A stretch of 64,000 bases of DNA. Origin: Spongospora subterranea f. sp. subterranea. Its lineage: Eukaryota; Endomyxa: Phytomyxea; Phytomyxea; Plasmodiophorida. Within the stretch, counting starts at the first letter, position 1, and every line of letters begins with the position of its first letter. The stretch is from the NCBI GenBank assembly GCA_049724395.1, contig JAUGWO010000012.1:124001-188000 (forward strand). Reading direction: 5' to 3'. Positions 45,301 to 57,316 of this stretch are shown here, one piece after another. The notes beneath the pieces are model-generated. The model searched no databases. It had not been told where the DNA came from and saw only the letters and a program-made list of their open reading frames with translations. The position numbers and the translations under genes are program-made.

Positions 45301-48300
45301 CCCGTCAACCTGAACCCTGTCTCGTTCCAGTTCGTGTGCATGGTCAACTATTCTCACGAATGGGAAGTTTCCGTCTCTGGGGCGGCATATGATGTCAGCC
45401 TGGCGGTTTCAGGTGGAGGTCGCCTGTATTTTCACCCAACCTGTCCCGGTCAGTTTTCCAATTCATCGTTTTGATCCCAAAAATTCTGATTTGAGACATA
45501 TAGGTGCGACTTCAACGAAGGCCATGACGATATACAATCGTTCAAGAATCAATGCCTTTTTCCTCATTAATATTGTGATGATGAAAAAACGTCACTACTG
45601 TGTTATTGTAGTTTAAAATTGTTTTTTTAGGAGGGCGAGAGAGTATTCACGGTTGATCGAGACCGGGGGGAGATTGGTGGCAATGATGATCTGGTTCTGC
45701 ATTGGACCTACAGTCCTAAAACTCAAGGAACGGTCGTCGAGAAGGTGATCAGCGTCGCAGTCAACCGGACCATCAATGACGTGCTGTTTTCCCGACAGAT
45801 TTCCTGCGAAGTGTTCACCGATGCGTCGATGTCTGTTCATTGCGCGTCCATTCCGCTGTTCCTGAAAGGTGTTGCTCCACAAATCACTGCCACAATGGAG
45901 TTATTGCCCTCGTCCTCTCAAGAGCATCTCCCTGCTGCTGTCGTTGGCAACTCGTACAATCATCGAATCAAACTAGTCAACACCTGCGACGTCGATGTTA
46001 AATTCAACATAACAGCTGAGGTCAACGATTTTCGTTCGGATGGCTTGTCGTTGTCTTTTCTGACCTCGCCACCAGCTCATGGACGCCATATCGGATTCAT
46101 ACAGTATTCGCATTGATAGAGATCACGGATTACTACCCGCTCGTGCTTCCATCGTCATCGATCTGTTCATTACGGTTTGGGTTCGCACGATTTACCAAGT
46201 TCACGTTGTTTGTCGCGGAGGCAGCAGTGCTACGAGCGGGACTCTGTCGAGCTCTGAGGTATGTCGAATCGCCATGGATCATCAGCACAAGTTGCCAATG
46301 TTCTTCACGAAGGCGGTTTGTGATTTGTTGGTGAAAGGCGAAGTTGTTCTGCCCATAGTTGAGATCCAAGATGTGCTTTATGATCCGTATCCAATATCGA
46401 CGTCCTGGGCACTGGCAAGAAACCGTTCGGTACATCAGATGACACAATTCACAGTTTTGGTTCAGGTTGATCCTGACAGTATCAACAAATATCTCAGCAG
46501 TGACCTTTCACCGCTAGAAATGAAACAGGTGTAGCACTTTCGCCAATTGACCCTCCCATTCGGAATTAACCCATTCTCGTAGCGAATTCATGGCCCGTTT
46601 ATCGATGGATACTCAACTGATCTGCCGGACCGGGTCAAAATTGGCTCCATCCATACTGATTGTGATCGCTCACAATATTCACAGGCAATGCCTTCGTTCG
46701 ACTGCCGTTTCATGCCCGGTCTGCTGTCCCGCTCATCCAGCCAAATAATCGTCCGGTTGGCCAACGTCGGTCGAGTACCGGTGGATCTGAAGATTCGTGG
46801 GCCGACCGTTGACGATCTTGAACATGAACTATGGGTCGACCCTGATCAGCAATCCGAAACTCAAAAACGCTATCAGGAGGTTTGACGTTTTCCCTTCTTG
46901 TTCCATAACAAACATAGCCATGATCGTGTCAGATTCTGAAGCGAAAGGTTTTGACGTTTACTCCCGACTCGGGCCATCTGGAAATCGGTGAATCAATGGA
47001 CATCATTCTCAAGCATGATCATGGACAAGTTCAGACTGTAAACCCAACATCACCGCTACGAATTAGACGACGAACCGCTGTATTTAGGTGATGCTAGCGT
47101 TGATGTTCGATGTGGCGTTGGGAAAGAAGTTCATGTGGAACATTCACGCAGAAACAGCATACCACAGCCGACGATCGTTGACCTTTATGGGTTGGTGTCG
47201 TTTTCGGATCCATTGCAAAAACGGCGACCTGAGTCTGGAAATTGGCAGTCGCAAAACACCCTTTGACGGCGATGCCAATTGGCATGTTGGCGAGCGATGT
47301 TCCAATTCAGACAATTCGTCTGTATAATAACTGCCCGATGTCGCTTGAGTTCGCGATCAACCATTCGGCATTGACCGCAACCAATCACGCCTCATTGGCA
47401 TATCCCGTGTTTGAGTGCCTGGAAGACTTGGGCACCATTGCCCCCAATTCTCACTACGATATCCACATCAAATTTAGACCATTACAGCCTATAGGCTATC
47501 AGTATTGGCCATTTCAATATCAATCAATAATCAACGCTCAACATTGTCACAGATCGTCCGTTGAAATCACGGTAGTTGACGGGGAAGTTCAACGATTGGA
47601 GATATATGGCGATGGATATGTCCCTGGAGCAACCAATGCGCCCATGAATTATCCCCAATCGTGGTTGTCTATATCATCGATTCAGTCTTACGGCCGAGCT
47701 GGCAATTTATCTCCAGGATCGATCAACATACCTGACGCCAAGCTGAATCATGTCGGTTGCGCTGACAATCCTGCACTTCATTGCTCACCTTTGCAGCAGG
47801 TGTCGCATCATATAACAATGCTCACGAATATCTGCTCCGACCCAATCGAATACCATTTTGATCTGGAATCAGCGTCTGTTCTGAGTGCGTTGAGTGTGGT
47901 CACTTCTGAGGCGTGTTTTGCCATTAGGTCAGCTGGGTATACAGATGTCTGTATTGAGCCGAGCCAGGGCGTGATCTGCCCAGGAGAGCATGCTCTTCTA
48001 CATGTCGAGGTACGGGCCGGCAGTTCACCAGAAATCATCAGGCGGTCGTTATCGTGTGATATATATCGGAGAATCGATAACGAACAGACAGATTTGACGT
48101 CAACGAGGAAGCACCATCATCGGTAATCTAGAAACCACGAGTTCGATTTCAAAGATGTGTATTGATGATTGGTACAGCGACATCGTAGCGAATCAAAGTA
48201 CAGCTCGGTCAAGATTGATGTCTAAAGCTCACTCGAAGTCTATGACTTCTTTACAGGTAAAGCCGTCCAACGTTCAGTGCGTTCATGGCCGAATTCGATT

Positions 48301-48964
48301 GGCAGGAAGTACCTGAGTGCCAAACGAGACAGGAACCGGGAACTATTGTGAGCAAATTATGGATTGATATCATAGGCCATGTTGGTTTCAGTGTCAATCC
48401 CAAAGAACGCCCCAACAGCTTTCTACCGATGGGACCCAAGGAATCAGAGGGTGAATCTATCTCAGTTTGATACTAGAGAGCTCAATGCTGATGAGGGTTG
48501 CCGCTCAGGCAATGTTGATGGCGATGTAAACAACCAGGTTGAGACGGCGCTCTCCTGGCTGATGCCAGAATTCATCCCAGGCGATGTCTTTGGTCATGAT
48601 CGATCCCCGACTCCAATTCCATATTTCGTTCATCTCCCGAATCAAGAGATGCCGTCGGCTCCAACCATGCTTCGGGACATTGACGACCTCGTCGGCGAGA
48701 AGTTAACAAGATACAAAATTAGGTATGTTCTATCAGATGCTTTTTGGTGAAACCGATTTCTCAGCTATGTTTAGGAACAACATCGAACTCCACAACGAGA
48801 CGTCCACAAAAGCCCAAACATTCTGCTCATCAGAATTTCAAGATACTGTGAAGCGTGTCGTGAATGAGACATTGCTAAGTCTGATATCGCAAATCGACAA
48901 AGGTGAATTCAAGCTTGACGCTGCACCGAAGGACGTTATTGTCGAAGGTCTTCTGTTCCAATAA
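42380..48964 (+). CDS. CFAP65: Cilia- and flagella-associated protein 65 (many exons)
   Basis: Large axonemal protein of repeated MSP/ASH (Ig-like) domains linked to the central pair apparatus. The first exon 42380-42522 ends in WKGW; exon 2 from 42569 restores phase (SIGGQYNKVLTFRNVSAVVK), matching the family's opening WKGW...G-x-Y-x-K block. ASH-type strands recur: KLHPGMSFSTTVSFRP (about 42690), MTLNIVNSGELDADI (about 42995), LTLDQPQVDFGAVPVGKTA (about 43340), VTFGFRPVNLNPVSFQF (about 45275), DIHIKFRPLQPIGYQYWPF (about 47460). A long exon runs about 47242-48126; the last exon ends VEGLLFQ and TAA at 48964. The span allows about 1,900-2,000 residues, the usual size. Several middle exon borders are not settled. 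Confidence 0.8.
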
Positions 48965-49058
48965 TCAAACATGTTTTTGCACAATTTGAAATATTCTGTA
49001 TTGTAATATTATAATAGCGAACGCTCGTCTTCCTTTTTGGGGCTGTTGAACGCCAATG

Positions 49059-50312
49059 TCACATTGGGGTAGACTTGGCGATGTGACTAAAGCGTTCGCT
49101 ACTTTCGCGAACAAACTGATTGAACAACCCATCTTTGGAAAAAAGCTTGATAAAATCGTCAATCAGTTCTTTAGAATTGTCTACCCAAAATCCAATGCTG
49201 TCAGATATTTCTGATACATTGTCTTTTATGTTATTCTTAATTTCATCGACCTTTCAGTGACGGTGAGTACTTGATTGCAATACAAAAAAGTGATTCTACC
49301 TGCTTGACGACTTTTTCCGCCATTTGAATTCGTTTCTCCCTCAGAAACGAGATATTCATATCTTGCCTGGAAAAGCCACGGGCGAGATTTCGCCGGACTG
49401 TAGATCTGCTTAGCATACGATGCTGTTAAGCGACAAAACGGATTACCAAAATTATCGTAGTCTTTAACGATGCGGTTGATAAGATCTGAGGTAGATATAC
49501 CCTCGGTCCTGAGAAAGTATATTAGCAGGATTCGAGCGTTAACCAACGTCGACGAGATCAACCTTTGCGTTGCGACAAACATGCCGCGCTCTTTGACAAA
49601 TCCATAGACATCATCTGCGGCACCAGTGGCATCTGGATAGGGCAGATCATCATGAGCCACGTAATCTATCTTGTGCTCTTGGAGAAATTCCAAAGTCAGT
49701 ACCCTGAATAAGTTACAATACAATGGGAAAACAGTAAAAGAAAAATGAATTCGTTTTGAACTAACCAGGGAGACGCCTCAATGATTTCATCAACATGTTT
49801 GCAATGACGAACGGATTCGTATCGCTCAGCTTCCGTCATAACAGTTTTTCCTTTGTACTTGTGTGTATCCAAATCAGAGCACACTCTGAAAAAGAAAAAA
49901 AAACAGAATGAGAATTACGGGCAAATGAGCAATTACACAGTAAAATATTTAGAGCCAACGTTGCTACATTATTGAGGTATGTGTAAATTTACCCAACGAT
50001 CAAGTGAACCTCATGGTTGGGGAATATGTTCTTCGCTTGCTCAAGAACTCTGGCATGGCCGAAATGAAATAAATCGAATATACCGTCAGCTACACATTCG
50101 TCGTTAGAAACTTAGAAACCCCCGAATATTTGATAAACCGAACCATATACTCTGATAGGACGACCTTCAGGTAGAGGATTCATCGGCACCTTTTTGACAA
50201 TCTTACGCTTTTTAACAATTGGAGCATCGGCAGTGGGATTTTCATCTAAAGCTGGCTTTTTCTTTGAGCTCCCATTAGGGGATTTAGGTTCCGATGACGT
50301 GGAATTCGCCAT
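49059..50312 (-). CDS. PCYT1: Choline-phosphate cytidylyltransferase
   Basis: Rate-limiting enzyme of CDP-choline phosphatidylcholine synthesis (phosphocholine + CTP to CDP-choline + PPi); membrane-regulated. Exons (complement) 50144-50312, 49993-50089, 49766-49885, 49703-49563, 49508-49447, 49397-49300, 49250-49059; all phases agree; 292 residues. A basic N-terminus ([10 protein letters not shown]) could serve as a nuclear signal. Catalytic motifs: [19 protein letters not shown] (HxGH as HFGH), [25 protein letters not shown], and the signature [11 protein letters not shown]. The C-terminal amphipathic region (about residues 225-290) is shorter than in animals and has the membrane-binding helix pattern [19 protein letters not shown]. 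It lies tail to tail with CFAP65, 95 bases apart. Confidence 0.97.
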
Positions 50313-51201
50313 TTCAACCGAAGCAACCCCACAAAAACAGAAAGCGCGCGCGTTAATTTATATCAGCGAGCGAATGTGTAGCAGCTTCGAGTATTTCAGA
50401 TGCCCATATACAGGCTCTTCACCCTCCCAATTTAGGACGATCCACCCTGGCCCGGTCCTCGCTCTCGCCCGCAAAGGGCAGCAGCGAATGTTAGCTGGCG
50501 ATGTGTAAAGAGCAAAGTGGTTTGAAGCACAGGTTGGGGGGCCAAAACAACCGGCAAAAGAGGCCACCGCGAATAAGACAGTCCGAGTCTCCGATAGACA
50601 CTGCATGGTGCGCGGCCATTCCTCCAGCACTCTGTGACAGCCGTCAACTGCACTGTCCACAGTGTATCCGCAGTCCGCACCGCAGCTGGGGTCGCGACTC
50701 GCGAGCCCTCTTTCACGCCGTACAGGGTATGGCCTAGCGCAATCGCCAATAATCAAACTGGGTAATTCTGATTCTGATTTGCCCTCCCGGGAACAAAAAT
50801 GTGTTGTCAAAACCGAAGTTTCCAAAATCCGCCATTCCCCCCCCCCTATTGCTATTGATGAAGAATTGTTTCCATCCTGGCGTTTCAAAAGGCTTTTTTT
50901 GAATGGTGTTTGATTCTCTAATCTCACTTCTATGGCGTTTGGACCCTGACGTGACTTCGGCCACTATCAGAGTAGGAATTCGGTTTTGCATTATGAAGAT
51001 AGCTCGTCGATAGATTCGTACGAAAACCAATGCCGCTCCAAAACCACCGATCCATTGACAATGCAAACAGCTTCGCTCGATTCAGCATTCAACGCATTGA
51101 TTCTGCATTTACCTGACGTAGGTGTCAACTTGTCCACCTTCGTGAATTTTGGAAATCAACGAGCTTTTCTTTGCGACCATTGTAAACATTATTACAATTG
51201 T
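50313..51201. other. Intergenic with a long chance-like frame
   Basis: A 189-codon minus-strand frame (50358-50927) and others on both strands are open in this GC-rich part, but none shows a domain, hydrophobic segment or exon chain. It should contain the PCYT1 promoter. Confidence 0.35.
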
Positions 51202-52837
51202 TTATAACGCCATAAGAATGATGGAAACAATAATGGTGACAACAGCAGATACATGAGCCATGAACATAATGGACGAACTGTTTTTCTTCACTGGCTTCGG
51301 CGTTCCATCAACCCACATAATTCCTGTGAGCCCTTGATCAGCGTGTACAGAGACGTGGCAATGCAGAACCACAACTCCATATACGTTGGGGATACGGGAT
51401 CTGACCACCATCTGCCCATTGCCGACATAGGTGTCCAGCCAGTCTCCCTTCTTGTAGAAACCATTGGGCGCGTCGCTCTGAAGCTGGAACGGCTGGACAT
51501 GAACATGCAGTGGATGCTGCTCGACGTCCAATGTCCACTCCTCGATCGTGTTCGGCTTCATAATATGGAGGGCTTTATCACGTGTCGCGCCTGAGAACTG
51601 AACCCCGTTCATCGACCGAGTTTCGGTACCAGTAATCGATATCGTGAACGGGGTGTTGGCGATAGCGCTAGCGGGCAAATTGGTTGTGTCTTGCAGATAA
51701 TCCTGTCGCTGGAGATTCCATTGACCTATGTCCAGAACTGTCGGCCCGGTTTCCTTGATGGACACCATCGAGACGGTGGCGATAGGGGTATTGGGCGCGG
51801 TGGAATCGATGAGCTGATATGGCCCGCCAGCTGGGCACATGATGGCGACATCGGCACGGGACGGCTGTTGGAACACGAGCTGGGTTACCATTCGGGGAGT
51901 CGTCAGCCATATTCCATCCAGAGCCAGCAGCATGATTTGGCATCCCGGCAGGGAAGCCATCAATATCGTCGACGTCGCTGTGTGCTGCATACGCCAACGG
52001 TACCATTGCCCAGGATTCTGCTGTATATTAGGCTGAACAAATCCATTGATCAAGACGAGTTTCGCTTGCATATTGCCACTGGTTTGGGCGAACAGCGTGT
52101 CGTCGCTCTCAAGCGCGACCGACGCGTGGTCTAATGGCGCAAACTGAAAAATCGAGACGTAAATCTGGGGAAGATCCTTGATGAAATCGTATGGGGAATT
52201 GGTGGCGTCGTCGGTGACGATGAGCATACCGAATGCGCCACCTCCGATCTGATTTGTAACCGATCCATGCGCGTGAGGGTGGTAAAAGAACGTCCCGCCC
52301 TCATGGGGTCCAATCTCGTATGTGTAATCATACGTTGTCCCTGGCAGAACCTGCAGACATATGGTCAATTTCCTCCCGAATGCATTCTCAAGGCCAAGCC
52401 AATGTTCTTACGCGAATACTGACGTTGTCTTCGGGTTCCTCAGAAGACACGTGTAATCCATGTGTGTGAAGATTGGTCGTATTCGGCTCGAAAAGACCAT
52501 TGATCAATGTTCCATGTGGCGTCTGATCAGCGCCAAGATCGTTATGAAGCCGGATCTTCAGCTGGCTATTCTGTCTGAGATAGATGATCGGCCCAGGAAT
52601 GGTTGGGATGCCGTTATTGCCGGCGTACGCCCGGGTTACGTAGGACGCCCCCACTGTTTTGAACTCCATCGGCATCAGGTGCAAGTCGACCCGTCCAGAG
52701 CTGCCGTCGTAGCTGGTCATTGGGCAGTCGCGTAAGTTGTTGCCGGTCACTGTCGTGTCGCATTGCGATCGACCCAGCCCCAACAAGACGCTCATCAGAA
52801 GCAGCAAACTGACTTGACGACACATCATCGTTTCCAA
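51202..52837 (-). CDS. Secreted multicopper oxidase, probably GPI-anchored
   Basis: Laccase-type oxidase that couples four-electron reduction of O2 to substrate oxidation outside the cell. Exons (complement) 52412-52837 and 51202-52350, joined in phase by a 61-base intron; 524 residues. Signal peptide SLLLLMSVLLGLGRSQC. All four copper-ligand motifs are present: HTHGLH (about residue 124), FYHPHAHG (about 168), HPLHVH (about 428) and HCHVSVHADQGL (about 486; HCHxxxH with L as axial residue). The set and the Y-HPHxHG form resemble CotA/bilirubin-oxidase-type enzymes more than classic fungal laccases. The C-terminus is NSSSIMFMAHVSAVV plus a hydrophobic tail ending LMAL, typical of a GPI attachment signal. 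PIGL in this same window supplies an early step of that anchor. Confidence 0.92.
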
Positions 52838-53771
52838 TCAACGATGTCCAAATGCGAACCGATACAGGAATGGCAAAGTCAGCGTACGACCGCAAAATAC
52901 TTGATGCACGCGCCACCAAGACAAGGCACACTCTTCTATTCTGTCTGGAAACCCTTTACCTCAGTATGGAAAAGGGTTTAGTTGACCTCAAGTGGTCAAT
53001 GGGGTTGTTGCTTTTCAGAGAGAACGTGGCCATTCACGGGCAGCGAATGGGCAGGATGGCCCGGCAGGGGGGAGTCAGTTCGAAAACGTACTGAAAATAT
53101 TTTCGGGAGTTGATGGATTTCAGCGTCGTTAGGTCATGCTGAAACAAAGGCGTTGAACGTTAGACGTGGGCGAGGGGATGCTATTCTGTGACAGAGAAGT
53201 TGTTAGACACGTACAGTAGGTGTCGCAAACGGTCATAAAGATGACGTCTGATTCTTCTTCAAATTGTCTATAAACAGCACAAAATGCATTATACCGTATA
53301 CTGTCGTCTCTCCATCCCATAAAACTTGAAGTTGCGGTGATATCGGCAATACGCGTAGCCCCCTTTTCTTAGCCCGAAATTGGCGAAGACCAGCATCAAT
53401 CAGAGGACGAAGAAACTGGCAACGCCTTCCATGATAGAAACTGATAAACGGAACGTGTCGAGATTTGAGTAATGATGGCCGCGTGAAGGCCGCTCCACAT
53501 CAATTCCCCATGAGACATGAGTGACGCGATCCGTGTTGTAGTGAGTCCAAATCTGTTGTTACCGGCCTAAAGGTTACGCTAGATCCTATGGTCTCTCTAC
53601 ACTCAACCCATTGTCGAGAATTGTGCGCGTATTGGTATCGCTGTATATTATCACTACGCCACGCAATACGCTTCTCATACGCTGTTATCATCATTCTATT
53701 GCCCTGGGGCTGGTTCACGGAGGCGTTGGATCGTCGGTCGGTGTCGAAGCCACGATTGGCTAGGCCCGACC
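52838..53771. other. Intergenic
   Basis: About 930 bases between two divergent genes. Short frames only, none over 80 codons with a recognisable feature. Promoters of the oxidase gene and the following gene should lie here. Confidence 0.4.
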
Positions 53772-55405
53772 ATGTCTCTCCCGGATACGACCGCGTTGCA
53801 TGATGTCTTAATTGCGGCCGTTGACACCGCCGGGTTATCTGTTGAGGATCAAGCTGTCGTCAGGGCCGAAGGATTGTTGTCCGAACAGTATTTTCTGAAC
53901 GCCGCGTCGTTGAGATTTAAGCGTCGGAAATCTGGATCTTGGCAGTGGCTGTTGGAATCTCCGTTTTCATTGCCAATATGCCTAGCAGAACTTATCGCTG
54001 ACGTTCTAGACAAATCTGAAAATGACACCGGTATTTTTATCGCCAGCTCTAGTTATAGTTTTTTGATAGTGTTCTCTAGTAGATTTTCCAACGCCAAAGA
54101 AGCAAGGCGATAAATACGCGCGTCTCCAGCTGTCTTCCGTAATGGGTGCGATGCAAGATAGTCGGCAACCACCTATAATTATTCGGATACCACACTCATG
54201 TGTTGACACTCAACCCAACCAAGCCGCTTTCAACCTACCACATGTAACTCCAGACAAACGAAAGAGGCCTTCTGATAGTCTTGATTCTACGCGTCCTGCT
54301 TCCGCAGGGAGGCCGTACAAGGATCTTTCATCTGGAAGGGGATTATTACAGCTTTCTGGCCAACCGGTGCACGTTAGCCAAGAAGTACCCATTGAATTCC
54401 AGCATTTGAATACCGAGCTGGGCTCATATCATGTTGTTGATCCTCCGATGTCGACAGTATTCGTCCCAATTCAGCTTACCATCCGGCTGATTGCGGAATC
54501 ACTTACCGCATCCAATTCTCTTCTTGCTCCAGAGGCGTCAGCTTTACCTCATTTGATGGTACAAATGGGGCAACGATGTCGTTCCAAGAAAAGCATTGTG
54601 AGGCTAAGAGTGGCAAAAACATCCACCACCGGTGCTGGCACAGGAACGAACAGCCGTACTTGGGATCACGTTGTCTGCTGCTCTGTCGAAGACGTTCTCT
54701 CTGCTTTCAAGTATGCTTTCTTTGAGGCTAATCTCGAAATTCCGGATTTTACTTCTTTCATCAAATCGTCGGTCACCATTCTCGTAATCCGTGTATTCCA
54801 CTAATGTGATTGGCATCGTTTTTAGTATAAACATGCCCGTTGAGATAAAGTTTCAGCACCATTTTCTCCATGTTCGGACGTGTTCCTTCGGAGAAGGCAA
54901 AGCTACGGGGCTGGAGGAGTACACATTCCTGTTTCTATGCCAAGGCATGGTTTATGTGTAAATTAGTCCACCAATGTGTTGATACTGTTCAATAGTGCTT
55001 CTGGTGTTCCAAACTGCTTGTTGCCAGAAGATGCTGCCGTTAACAGTCCGGATGTAAGTAGTTCACTTTGATGTTTCGAGAGAGAATAATGGTTTTCTAA
55101 CCCATCACAGAGGCAACCAAACGGGTTCGCCGCGGAATCAAGCAGTGAAGATGAACCAGACTTTGCTGATTTAAAGAACCGATCTGATTCTGATACTGAC
55201 TCTGATGACGAAAATCGCTACATGTCGACATCAATGGCAGCCCCTCTTAACGAAATCAAGGGGGAGGTCCCGATGCACACCAACCGTAAGTTTTTCCAAT
55301 TATTCCACTCATCCGTACTGACGGTTTCGATCAGCTCTGCCAATTCATCCTAACGTAATCGCTGCTGCAAAAGCGGCCTCAGCTGCTGCAACTCCCAAGT
55401 CCTAA
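53772..55405 (+). CDS. Unrecognised 460-residue protein with acidic serine-rich tail
   Basis: Exons 53772-54030, 54080-54767, 54826-54957, 54996-55053, 55111-55285, 55335-55405; all phases agree, so the gene is probably real. A globular N-terminal part (EDQAVVRAEGLLSEQYFLNA; GSWQWLLESPFSLPICLAEL) is followed by a linker with a possible nuclear signal (DKRKRPSDS). Next comes a second folded part containing FEANLEIPDFTSF and EIKFQHHFLHVRTCSFGE. The acidic stretch SSSEDEPDFADLKNRSDSD and DTDSDDENR precedes an alanine-rich end (IAAAKAASAAATPKS). The composition suggests a nuclear protein, but no family is recognised and no function is claimed. Confidence 0.68.
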
Positions 55406-57026
55406 TTCATTAATACAAACAATCCATCGGTTTCTTCGTTTACATAACATGCACTTCCTCTTACATAGGGATTCTGTCATTCGTGACTCGAATAGTGTAA
55501 GTTTGTCTTCTTGGCAGGATACGCGCCAGTCGAATTTTTTCGTGGCCCGTTATCGACGTGAGCGGATGCTCCTACAGTATGAGAGATTGTGGGAGTAGTT
55601 CAATTGGGGAGCGAGGAACGGGAGCTTTGAGGAACTGTGGTGTTGTGGGTGATATGTATGCTCATGAGACATCAGCCACCGAGGCGTTTTCCGGGAAACG
55701 ACTGTTGCGACTGGCCAGGAATTTACAGCTTTCAATCGGGTGATTCGCATCCCCGAAATAACCATATTAGATGTTCTCTCGGCGGCGAACTCGTTCGCTC
55801 GCAACGATTCGGGAAATCATCGGGTAAACCGAGGACGGCCGGTGAGCGAGCTTGTTTGAAGGAATGAAATCGACCCAGACGTTCAGAAGCGCACTCAACA
55901 TTGACCGATGCTCGTTCTTTCAGAAAAGAATGTGATAATCTCTATAATGATTTCTCATGCGGATCCGATCAATTTATAACCATATAATCCTCACCAATCG
56001 ACGCATGCGATGGATTTGAAGTATGGCGGTTTGATTTTCTATTAAGTGGTCGACAAAAATACCTAGTCTTTGTCATAATGTTCAACACTCTGCATAATGG
56101 CCTAGAAGACGTCACAATGGAAAACACCACATTGATCATTGTGACGTCTTCTAAAAAAGAGCGGCTTATTTTATTAGATGGAATATATGTGATTGAGAGG
56201 GGTTTGTCGAGCCTGGATCTGATTTTGAAAAAAAATTCCCTCGTCATCGTCAGTGTCACCAGAACATTCTGTATCTGATTCTGAAACACCTTATTGTACC
56301 TATTTTTTTTTATTCCATCAAGCCTGTGAGGAGAAAACGGAAACACTCAAAAAATGCCATATTCGCTCTTGCCAAACAAAAAAAACAATCACACTTGGTT
56401 TGCGGATAAATCATATCTGAACTATAAGAGATTCCCAATCATAACCCATAGAACGCAGTCGGTGGACATATTGAAAATCAATTCAAGCTGTTATTGGTTG
56501 CGGCGGGAACGGCCTTTCCTCAGTTGGTTCAACTCCGTTTTAATATAACAACAACTTTGTATATCATAACAGCTTGATAAGAGAGCCAATTATCTGTATT
56601 GATTAGTGAGCCTCTGTCTGAACTCACCTATAGCATGTATTCAAAATGTCTGGAGTTCTGTACGCCTCTTCGATTGAACGGGGCTTTGAACAAAAATTAA
56701 AACACATATACATCATCGCCTAAGCTCAGTAAGATGATAAATTTTATCATAACCGCAAATAGCGGCTCAGATAAGATCAAGTAGTGTTAATAATAATTAT
56801 TGATGCTAATGTACGCTCTGTCATCTGTTGAACGATGGGTTCCTGGACATAGATCTACTATTGCTATGGTAGGAGCCGAGAGCTTGCGAAATATATGGCT
56901 GATGGTCGAAGAAAGAGCAATACGCTCATGCTAGATCCTACAGCGTCGTCGAAACAACCCATCAAATAGCCAATTGTGAAATTACCGTACGGACTGAAAC
57001 TCGTCGGGTACAACGGCAAGAGTGTA
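55406..57026. other. AT-rich stretch without a gene
   Basis: Frames on both strands are short. The minus frame at 55969-56346 overlaps a perfect inverted repeat (56103-56153). Sequence composition is AT-rich from about 55950 to 57000. The left end of the Harbinger element may begin near 57027. Confidence 0.4.
56103..56153. repeat. Perfect 17-base inverted repeat
   Basis: TAGAAGACGTCACAATG at 56103-56119 and its exact reverse complement at 56137-56153, with a 17-base loop. It contains TGACGTC, a CRE/ATF-type palindrome, on each arm. It could be a DNA hairpin, a paired transcription-factor site or an element relic. Confidence 0.75.
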
Positions 57027-57316
57027 AGGGCGTGTTCAAAAATGCGTACTTTTGGCCATCGGGGTATTTTGAAACCAAAGAGGTTATTTTGACATAAACA
57101 GCGTGTTCAGTGTCTGGGTATTTTCATCCTACATACGGACAATCTAGATATTTTCTGAATGGCTGTACAGTACCCCCTTTTATCGAAGCGCCGTGTTCAA
57201 TCAACAAGGCATGTTCATCTGGGTATTTCATGAAAATACCCAGGGCGGCATTTTCAAAAATATACCTCCGCGAAATCGCGACCCTATATTTTGTCATCAC
57301 CTACGGTAGATACATG

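Noticed and set aside
50358-50927. 189-codon minus-strand frame upstream of PCYT1
   Set aside because: No domain, signal or splice context; GC-rich region where chance frames are long.
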